Below are positions 19,521-30,100 of a DNA stretch of 64,000 bases, piece by piece. Below the pieces are notes generated by a model, which was not told the DNA's origin, ran no database searches, and saw only the letters and a list, made by a program, of their open reading frames with translations. Within the stretch, counting starts at the first letter, position 1. Each line of letters opens with the position of its first letter. The position numbers and the translations under genes were made by a program. Source of the DNA: Reticulitermes speratus (Eukaryota; Arthropoda; Insecta; Blattodea; Rhinotermitidae); assembly GCA_021186555.1 (NCBI GenBank), contig JAJKFL010000002.1:9919001-9983000 (forward strand), given 5' to 3'.

Positions 19521-20165
19521 CAGACAAAAATATTTTGCAGCTCGACAACATTGCAAAGGGAACCCACTGTTGCATTTCTATGGCAGCACATTCAGAATGT
19601 ATCATATTGCTGACAGCGACATGTAGCTGAACATTACACACAGTGCATTGTTGCATTTCCATGGCAACAGTAGTTACATGAACATGCATAATGTTACATC
19701 GCCTATCTTGTTCATGAGTTCTGGAAGAAGTTTCATTTCAGTGGCCATAATTCTAAAAAAAAAAACTAATAGTTAAATACTTCGTAATATATTGACAGTA
19801 ATAGAGGTGGCTTCATAATGATATATCAGTTGTACCATATTTCCATAACCATGATATTCCAGTGGGAAGTCATTGACAGGTAGCTTAAATGTTTCAATTT
19901 TCTTCTTCTTTGTAATTTATATAGCTGCATGTAGTGTGGTCTGTTACTAGTAGAGTGCTGAAATAAGCAGCTTTAATAAGTCATACAAAAAGAAGTTGCA
20001 TTTGGTCATAAACATTATCGACTGGCCACTGAAATTTTCTTTTTATAATCTCAGACCGACTAAACCAGCCCACGCACACCTGAATGGTTTAAGGACAAGT
20101 GTAGAGAAATGTCCAGGGAACATTTAGTACTCTTTATGTAGTATACAGCCAGCTTGAGGTATTAA

Positions 20166-20365
20166 AGCCTTTTGGGATGTGACACTATATAATTGGGTTA
20201 GTACTTGACAACATTTTACAGAATTCTGGTGCCTTCATCTTCAACCATCATTTGTCCAAGAAGAACAGACAGCTTACCCTTGAAGATAAAGACACCATGA
20301 TTCTTTGAAATGTTGGGTACCACTCACCTAAAGACACTGCATCACATCCCAGAAGACTTGAATCC
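20166..20365. mobile_element. Foldback MITE, nearly complete
   Basis: Outer arms 'ccttttgggatgtgacactatat' and 'cactgcatcacatcccagaag' are inverted. Inside, 'gccttcatcttcaacc' (left) and 'acccttgaagataaagacaccatgattctttgaaatgttgggtacc' (right) form the second level. The right arm has the hammerhead-like order: (C)UUGAAGA, stem, GAAAUGUU, then GGGUACC. Confidence 0.8.
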
Positions 20366-20944
20366 TCAGCCACACTGCTGTGAGAACCTCAGGTCTTGTG
20401 ATCACTATCTTGTCTTAGCTGTTACTAAAACATAACCTCATTTTTCTTCAAACCACATGTTGTAAAGTGCTTATCTGTTGTTGCTAACCAAAGCCTTCTC
20501 ACTAATACTGTTGTCACTGCTAATTCCTATCATCACAGTTATTTCCACCACCGTTGACAAGTAATTCCTCATTTGCTTGGATATTAGATGCACCAGTTTG
20601 TCCACAGTATGTCACTTTGGTCTCACTTCACGTTAGTGCCACTATTTCTGGTATTACATGGCTTTATAAATTATTCATTATCCAATATATGATTAATAAT
20701 ACAGTTCTGCTACAAAGGCTATACATACAACACATGTAGCAGGATTAACCTTCAAGTTTTCATTTAATTCAAAATGTCATTGCAACATACACATTGGATA
20801 ATTAAAAACAAAATTACAGAAACCTGACATGTATGAAGACACATCTGTGTACATTAAAAAATTAAATTTATAGTATTATGTGACAGATAATGGCCAACAC
20901 TTTTGGCTTAAATGATCTGCTTTCTTAAGATAACAGTTTTTGAG

Positions 20945-21085
20945 GGATGTGATGTCATTTAGTCTGGTAGGTAGGTACCAGTGTTTTGGAGGAAGCTGCT
21001 GCCTCTGTCATTTGGACAATATGTTTCTCCAGAATGTTCTATTTGTGTACAAGCTACATGGTGTCGCATCCCAGAAGACATTCAT
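20945..21085. mobile_element. Foldback MITE, internally rearranged
   Basis: The left arm is 'gggatgtgatgtcatttagtctggtaggtaggtaccagtg' and the right arm 'gtgtacaagctacatggtgtcgcatcccagaagac'. The minus strand of the left arm holds the family's stem with GAAA changed to AAAA. Confidence 0.75.
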
Positions 21086-22099
21086 CTCAGTGTTCACCCC
21101 TTGAGAACGTCAAATCTCGCATACATTTTCTGCTTTCCAGATGTGATAAATGATTAAGCCTACTGAAGCTTAATCTAGCAAATTGACTTCATGGGACTAT
21201 AACTTGAAAGTTCTTGATTACAGTGTGACTCTGAAACTGGGAAATGAAAGGTCTTGCCTTAAAAATAAAAATAATTTGTTTCAATTCTTAGCCATTAGAG
21301 AGCAAATGACCATGAAGCTCACAATGCCTGGAAGTATATACCTAGAAAGTCTGAATACATGTGACAAGTTGGTTTGGGAGGTACATGTTTATGAAGATGC
21401 CAGCAAAGATGCTACATTACAGTGCATGTTTATTTCAGAACATAATGAATCTGTCTGAGCATGCAGAGGGCAGGGGGGATTTGGTTTCGTGTGGCTTAAA
21501 TCTCAAACCCACCATTGGCTTGATTGATTGTTGTGTAGATTGTTCAGACTTTTTTCTTTTTTGTCTTTTCATTTTTCTCTCTTATTACTTTTTCAAATAT
21601 TCTGATTATTTCTGTTGATAGATTTTGGAAATTTGCATTTACAAATAGTAGTTGCTCATGAGCAAACTACAAAAGTTTGTATAAGAGTGCACGGATGGCA
21701 CAAGTCCACATAAGAATTAATGTAATTACAGAACTGAGAGTTGTGACTGCCTTCATATGGTGCACAGGAAAATGAGATGTAGTGTTGAGTCCGCATTGAT
21801 AGAGTAAAAAAATTAAGTTTTGAAAAGAATGGTCGATTGTTAACTGATTAATGAAATATTCCACTATTATAATAATTTTTATATTACTCTGCACTTTTTT
21901 GATATAAGTTACTATAAATTTACATTTGTCTAGTGTCGAAGTTCGTTAGTAAACCATGCCAAATATCATGCAGAACAGTACAGGTGAACCTGTGTAATAA
22001 TGACAGTTCAGTGTCTTTTTCTTCACATGTTAAGCTAAGGAACTTGTTATGTCTCCATTTGATCTGTACATCTTTTCCTTGGCTGTACCAGTTCAGTTC

Positions 22100-22560
22100 T
22101 GTGGAGTTTGTATTCCGTTACAAGAGGGAGGAAGTCACAGGAGGCAGGAGGAAATTGTATAATGAGGAGTGTCATGATTTGTATTGATCACCATACATAG
22201 TTTGGCTGATCAAGTCAAGGAATATGAGGTGGGTACATCATGTGGCACACATGAGGGAGAAGACAAATTCATACAGGGTTTTGATGGGGAAACGTGAAGG
22301 AAAGAGATCACTTGAAAGGCTTTGGTATAAATTGGAGGATAATATTGAAATGGATGTTACAGAAATAAGATGGTATTTTGTGGACTGTCTTTATCTGGTT
22401 CAGAATAGGGACAAGTGGTGGGTTCTTGTGAACACATTAATGAGCTTTTGGGTTCTATACAATGCAGGAAATTTCTAGACTAGCTGAGGACCTATTAGCA
22501 TCAAAAGAAGGACTGCACTCCATGGAGTTATGCAGTTTCTTGGGTTATATGTGGTCTGAC
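22100..22560 (+). mobile_element. LINE 3' end with C-terminal ORF remnant
   Basis: A frame at 22224-22478 reads MRWVHHVAHMREK, then GKREGKRSLERLWYKLEDNIEMDVTEI, VQNRDKWWVLVNTLMSF, LYNAGNF. This is the end of a LINE polyprotein that follows the pattern R-M-R-W-x-x-H-V-A, G-K-R-P, D-N-I-x-M-D, D-R-x-x-W. It then gives the 3' block 'gcaggaaatttctagactagctgaggacc' and 'aagaaggactgcactccatggagtt'. It matches the copies at 43236, 46630, 3815 and 56060. Confidence 0.8.
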
Positions 22561-23221
22561 CTGTAATAAACTGGATTCTAATGCTTCTATCTGTACCCAG
22601 CATTTTATTCTTTGTTAAAGTGGATCATGCTTGTGTGTTCTTACTCCTTGTAGAAATAGGCTATGTTTTTAATGTTCTGGCAATCGTATGTGTCAATCTT
22701 CATAACAAAGTGACTACCCAGTGGCCTTGCTGATACTTATGGTACATGTCTTACAAGTCAGTGGGAACTTCTGTGTTCGATTTGTCATGTGATAGCCAAA
22801 GGAAATGGGCGACATAAACAGACTGTTACATGACCAAATGATTTTGGGGGCAGGCCTGAATGAGTATGTGTGTCTGTAATGATGGTAATTCAGTGTGGAA
22901 GGATTAGAAGTGGGAGTTCACGAAGAAAGGGACAGTTGCCATTGCATAAGGTGACCTCCCTTCACAGTCTTCAATTTTCATGAAATTACCTGTACAGAAC
23001 ATGGGCACAGTCCTATTCAGAGTGTAAGCATTATCTTTTTTAGTCATTGCATAGCGACCTGATCATCATCAAGCCCAGTTTTAGGGACTGTGCTCTCTTG
23101 TCCTGAAAACAAGACAGTTGCATAAGATCAGGTCTCAGAGGTAAGGTGACTGGGGTGCTAGGAAATTACTGTGGAACAATATAAAAGACCTCAGATACAA
23201 CATAGGAGGCTTGTAGGTGGG

Positions 23222-23275
23222 TACCAACATTTCAAAGGAACCTGCTGCTTTCATCTTCAGGGTTGAGGTGACTGG
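23222..23275 (-). mobile_element. Foldback MITE arm (single arm left)
   Basis: On the minus strand it reads CUGAAGA (23260-23254), one U, GAAAG/CUUU helix, GAAA (23033 equivalent positions 23233-23230), UGUU and GGUAC. It is one of the better preserved ribozyme-like arms, but the partner arm is not found nearby. Confidence 0.6.
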
Positions 23276-24106
23276 GTTGTGGATGTGGCTAGGTTGTATA
23301 CACATAGGTAGCATGATAAGGGTAGTTGTTGCTTAGAACCACAGGGATGAGCGAAGAGATGGAGAGAGAGATCCCTGTCTGGGACAGTGGGAATTATAAA
23401 CAAAGAATTGTGAGAAATGTTGGTAACCACTTGCGAGATCACACGGTGTAACAGCCAGATGACCACAATATGAACACTCACCACCATGAAGACCTCAAAT
23501 CTTGCAGCAGTACACAAGACATTAAATGCTGTAATTAAATTCATTTCTGTTATTTAACGATGCAAATAGGGTATGTATAATACACTAACAAGACAAGATC
23601 TCATTAAAAAATAATAAAAATAATTGTTAAAATACACATACCTATATCACTATCCAAACATTGCATCCCCTTTGTTATGCTGCACAAGAGTAATCATGTC
23701 AGGAATTTAGACAGTGATTAAAATAACTTTCTTGCATTATTTGCCTCTGATTATGCAAGAAAGTGAAGAGCACAACATACAGTTCATCAGTGTGCATGCA
23801 CATGCAATTAACAGCTATCCCCCAACTTACATCATAGTTGCATACTCGAGTGTTGTGGTCATGTAATGTGAGTTTTTTGTTATTTAGTTGGTTCCTCTGC
23901 CTTTAATTTTCATTGTAGTGTACATAATTTGATTAGTTTTATTTCACTTCATTGAAACCATTTACAAGCCTCATTTTTTTAGCCAGTTTCAGGAAGTCAA
24001 CTAAAAATGTAATTAAAAAGTTCATATGGAATCATGTCATCTCAAAACTTGCATAAGTTTGGGGATCACATCAGGTACATGTGCTTAACATGACAATGAA
24101 TGCATC

Positions 24107-27100
24107 TTAAAATGCAGGACAGTTCTTTTGTCGTGTGAGGACAAGTCGGTCGCTATCCAATTTCAGCTCAGACAGTCTGTTGTACACTGTGGCTCTGACC
24201 GACACTGGTAGCTCACGATCTCTTCCAAGTACCCAGATCAGATCTGTGTAGGAAGATAACAGAGTTGCTTAATTCAACAAAAGGACAGTAGCTGAAGGCG
24301 GGGGGCACTGTAAGCTGTACTTAACAGGTAACTGCTACATAAAATCGTAATCCGACAAATGTACACTCTTTATGATAATATGAAATATTTAATACAGTTT
24401 ATATTAAAAATAGTCCAACGTGTTTCGAACTATGTTACAGTTCATCTTTAGGGACTCAATTGTTTATTACACCAGCTATACACATATGGTACTCATTAAA
24501 ATATTTTAATATATAGCAGATAATAAAGAGTGTACATTTGTCGGATCATGATTTTATGTAATCAAGAAAAATGTACAGTACAGATAACATAAACGTAACT
24601 GCTACTTGCTTCAGCTCTATATATATAAACCAATCATAACTTTGTGATATTTGAGGTTCTCACAAGACTGATACTGAAGATTCAAGTCTTTCTGAGATGT
24701 TATGTTATGTTAGCTGGTAAATAGTTACATTTTGAAGGATTACAGTGCCTTCTTCTTCAGGGTCAGGTAGTCCAACAGGAGTGTTCTGTCTTGGACTCTT
24801 CTTGGACATCTTGACCCTGAAGATGAAGGCACCATGATGCTTCAAAGCATCAGTAACTATGATTTGACATGGGATAACCTACCAGATGACTTTAATTGTC
24901 AATCATAAACTTTTCTTGAGTGACTTTATTTTATTTACACCTATGTCTCATTGTCTAACATATGTTAAACTGTAACTTTTCTGTTGCCGACAAGGAACCT
25001 ATCTAGTCACAGGTGTTAAAGTGGTGTGTAGCTATTGGGGCAGAGTTTTTGGATGTGATTCAAATCTCCATTCCCAATACTTTTTGTCAATTACATGGTT
25101 AAACTTTAATTTATTAATCTGAGTTTATTCATTTAAAGTTATATCAGCTGTTCCGGGCAATTTGTGACTTTATATGAGTACTTAAAGTATCTTATACATC
25201 AAGCCATTCACAGCCAGAAACATTATGAACATGGGTCACATACTTGACAGTTATGGAGCTGTGGGTATTTGAAGTTCAAGAATAATTTGCACATAACTAA
25301 GCTGTTTGCATGTACAAGTTCTTTCCACAGTACATTATACAATAAACCTTAAGCTTGGATACACATTGTCTCATTTGTCTTTTGGACGTGTAATGAAAGA
25401 AATGGTGTATGAATGCCAACTGGACACAAGATGAATTGCTTCATTAGACTTCAGATATTACAAAATATATAAAAGACCCTGGAGTTCATATTATGGTTAC
25501 ATACGGCATTTCAGCTGGGAATGGTGTCAGGACACAAGCTTCTGAAGTCATGAAGCAGCCATATTTTTTGTGACATAGACAAGGAAATTAACTTGTATTC
25601 CAGGTGAAGAGTGGGAAGATCTACTTTTATTTTACAAAATAACACGTGAAAAGACTTTACCTGCATACATGAATGAGAGACTGGAGCATGACCAGAGAAT
25701 AGCATAGTTGTCATAATCAGTATCAAGGACACGATAGACTCCTGATCCTGGCATCATGCGAGCCAAAGCTGATGGCAACTTTGTGTCCACTCGGTAATTC
25801 AACTCTCCTGAACCATTCTTGGTGGGAACAGCTGTACCAAGGCTCACACTGGGATTACCAGTTCTGCAGTGGATGAGAAATGCATCAGCCACAGAGCATT
25901 ATTATTAACTAATTCTGATACTTAGGCTTTCATGGTTGGCATCAGTGCATTGAATCACCTTTCAAGATTAGGCCAAGTAGAGACTGAACATTTGCTGACA
26001 TTTTTAGAATTGTTACAGTTGCTATCTCCAGGGAAGGAATCTAGGGGTTATCAGGGGCCCCTGACATAGATCTTGCACTACAATTGTGACACTTGCATAC
26101 CACTGCTGTCATCTTCTGCTCATATCTGTAAACATTTGCATACATGCAGGCAGAAGAGAAAGTCCTACCTAGTCTTTTATATAATATAACAATGGTTTCG
26201 CTGTTACGAACTGAATATACTTACACACGGTTTATGTTCTTTACTGTAACCTTGAGAATCCCAGATGGTTTTGCTGTGAAGGACAATGCTGTGCAGCTGG
26301 CAAACATTTCCATTAAGTAGAATGACCTTTCCACTTCGTACCAATTTCCTTCAAACTAGAAACATGGGTAAAAGTGTCTGTTAACATCATAATCTTGTGC
26401 AGTATGACACTACCAAACTAAAGTCCGAATTTTATTTCATCTATAAGCCAGTGCCAAGTACTGTAAAATTCCTTTAATCTGGCACCTGTCTGGTTCTGCA
26501 GGTGACAGTTTGAAGGAATTCTACTGTATGTGGTGTTGACTGCTCAGTCAGGAATATGAAATTTAATACATATACAGTATATAGGTGGAGCTGCACAAAT
26601 CCTGGACAGAAATTTGCATGTTTGTGGGTCCGCAGTATGGTACTTGCTTACCCTTCTGGCACCTAGAATTTTGAGGTGTCTCTACATTTTTTAAAATTCT
26701 GTACCTCTGCTTATAAGTATTAGCAGAATAACCCTGTCTTTGCCCAAAATATGGTTGCTTTCCTTGTCAGTATCAGAATGTAGTTGAAACTTGAAGGGCT
26801 CTTGTATGTGAATGGTTATAAAAGTGAGGAAAGACATGTAGGATTTGCATTCAGATATTGGAAGCAGTATTTCCCCAAGTATGAAAAAATTTTGCTGTGC
26901 CTAAGAGTGGCTGTTATGACATTTAACAAAGGAAAACTGTGTACTTGTTTCATATATTTTTCCCCCCTCATTTTCAGAATATATCTGTGATTCTAGTCTA
27001 CTTTATACATAATTGTACACATGAACACTGCAGATTTCAGCTCCCTGTGTTCAGTGGTACCAGAGTTCATAAAATTTCAAAGATAAAGTATATCAATTTT

Positions 27101-30100
27101 CAGAAAACTGAGATGGAAGTAGAAATGTGAGTTTCTAGTTAATGTGTGGAATTTTTATTACATTTAAGGTCCATATTCATCTTTGCTGTGGAGCTCTTCA
27201 TCGTCTTGCTGTCTTTTCATGTTCCTCCTCTTTGTCCATTCATCTTTCATGCTGTCTAAATTTCTCTTTTCAGCCTCAGTAACTCAAATTGGTCAATGGC
27301 AGCAAGTGCTTGTGTCATGTTGTCACCAGGGTTCATGCCCTGTAAGCTACCTCCAAAACACTGAATCTGGCTGCAATACCTTTACTTAAACCACTGCAAC
27401 CAGGACACCAATTGTGAAAGTCTGCAGTCCCACAAATACAATTTTAGATACATGATCCCAAGTGCAATAAATGTGTGAGTCAACTGGATTTTTGGACTTT
27501 CCTTTTGCATATTTTTCTAATGATTTAACATTTTTTAAGTCTGTATATAGACTTAGTTGCTTTCATTGTGGCATACACGAGGGAATATTCGTGTGAGTAA
27601 TGTTTTCCACTTGTCGGATCTCTGATACCCACATCCTGAATTGTTACATTTTGGACAGATCTTATGGTGTGGATTGCTGTCTGTTGATACTTTTTAGAAA
27701 CATATGGCCCAGCTTTCCTCATCTCGTTCAGGTTTCCTAGACCAGTGCTTTTCAACCTTCTTTTCCTTGCATACCACTATTACAAATCAAACATTTACAT
27801 GTACCACCAGGTACTGAAAATATTAACAAAATGCAGTTTGTGCTTTTCTGGTTTAACTTTTGTAAGTATTCATGAATTTTTTTTTTTTATTTAAATACTT
27901 TTAAAACAATTTATTTGTGATTAACGTCTTTAAAACTGAATTATGAAAAAAAATTATAATTTCCAAATAACTTGGTGTACCATCAGGCAAATCTGCATAC
28001 CATCACTAGTGCATACCACCAGTTCAAAAGCACTGCCCTAGATCCCTACTTGCAGTCAATCCATAGTACTGCTGAAAAAGGTCTTATCCAAAAATAGGTT
28101 TAGTGTCAGACAATTTGTTCCAATGTGTAACTTTTCACAGTTTACTCAAGGGAGTGCCCAGTCTTTTCTGAATGGGGCCTACACATTCAAGCTTTCAATG
28201 AGTACACTGTCACTTATAGTTTGGCTTTTCTAACCTTAAGGAAACGGTCATTATCACGAAGCTACCCGGTGTACCAGACACCATAGTTTTGCACTGACCA
28301 ATGACATAATTTCAATATGCCTGCTAATTGCATCCCTACATGGATCCCTTCAGTGTTTAAAGACACTGTTGCTTTCATACGAGGGTGTGACAGCCATGGC
28401 AGTGTTTTATCAGTGTACATCTGTCACATTCCCAGTAGTAACAACCCCAAGGAATGAAGTGTGGCCACTTTTCTGCCCAGACCCATCAAATGCATCAGCA
28501 ATATGTTTATTGCTTTCGTTAATTTTTGCCTCCTCTTGCGCAGCATAACTCACGGGCATTTGCTCTCACCAAGACTACCCAGCAGTGTTCTGTTCTAATA
28601 TAAAAAACTTGTTGGTGGAAATAAGTTCATGAATCAGATCTTGGCCAAACCACCAACTATCCAAAATGATGTTCTTTAGTGTTTCCACAGTCATTCCAGT
28701 GCATTCTGGGCCAACAGTAATAATGCATCGGATGCACATATAATTCCTTTGGTCATAGTAACTTTTCTTGATAGTTATGATTTTTATCAGAATGTCTTCT
28801 ACAAAAGGAACAAGTGTTCAGGCAAGTCAGAGGTCAATGATGGGCAATAGTGCAGAGATTAAAATTTATACCATGGGTCAGATGCGACCTTCAAGTATAC
28901 TTACACCAGCCTGCTAAAAATATATGTTTCAGAGATTGTATTAAAATTAATCAGAACAGCTAAAACATGCATACAATTGATGAGATTCTTATCTTTCCTG
29001 TTGCAGTTAGAATTGTGGAGAAAGAAGGGTAAATGAACTTTAACTGAATCCTCTGTAGATGACTGTGTGAGCTGGTACAAAAAGTTACTTACTGCTTGCT
29101 ATAAGGAAAGGTGTACTCCTGTGAAGTAAACATATTTTCCAAATGCGCTAGGATTACATCTCTGAATAAGTTAACCATTGCAACAAAAATATTATAAATA
29201 AATTTAGATATTTTATTCAGCTCTATGTCACGTACCAGTTTTTTTACTATGAGCCATTTTGGAGAAATGTAAATTACATTTCAGCTCTTGGTAAAATAGA
29301 CGCAGGCTTATTAGAACAAAAAAAAATTAAATTAAATTCGTCTAGCAATTTTGATGTAGACCACCCACATACACACAGTACAGTCAACTTCATAATTATG
29401 CATTCATTTCATGAACTTTGTGCAAAGATGGCACGTTGTTCAGAGTTACATATATTCCACCATTTCTAATATAGCATGACCGTATGTTGCCTACATGTTC
29501 GATACTCGGTAAAATGATGCAAGTGAACACAGTGCCCTGTAAGCTGATAAGAGTTACGGCATATCAGCCAGGCTACTAACTGTAATTGATCTGTACACAC
29601 AATGCCCGTAACTGATCCTTTAATCTTTTATTACTCGGAGCTCGATGTAGGTAACTACAGTTAAGAAAGAGAAACCATCTGAAAGTATGTTGTCGGTATC
29701 GGTGGGACATGAACATTGGTACTTCACAACCCCACACAAAAGAAATCCATGGATGTGAAGTGTGGTGATCTCGGGGACCTTTCTATGAGACCTCCGCGTC
29801 CAATCCGTTGATAAGGAAGAATTTCATTCATACTACCTCACTTCGTAATGGAAGTGTGTGGGGGGGGGGGACTGTCTTGTTGGTGAATTGGATTTGGGAT
29901 ATCTTCCTGCAGCCGTGGCATTAACCGACCCTGTAGCAGGTACAGATAGCGAAATTTGCGATGATGGCCAACTTAGCGGCAAGAATGCAGAGTAGGACGC
30001 AAACTAGGCGACAAACTGAAACGTTTTGAGTTTAGATTTCCAACCGGAATATATTTCAACATGCTCTTGGGTATTACAAGATTAAGTAACACTAAACTGC

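Larger units (their letters stand above)
19014..24106. other. Intergenic region between convergent JOSD and ApoD-like genes
   Basis: JOSD ends at 19013 and the minus-strand lipocalin ends at 24107. Between them I see a dispersed repeat at 19270-19700, foldback elements at 20166 and 20945, a LINE 3' end at 22100-22560 and a partial foldback at 23222. On the minus strand an AATAAA at 23943-23938 could serve the lipocalin. No reading frame here has a recognisable domain. Confidence 0.6.
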
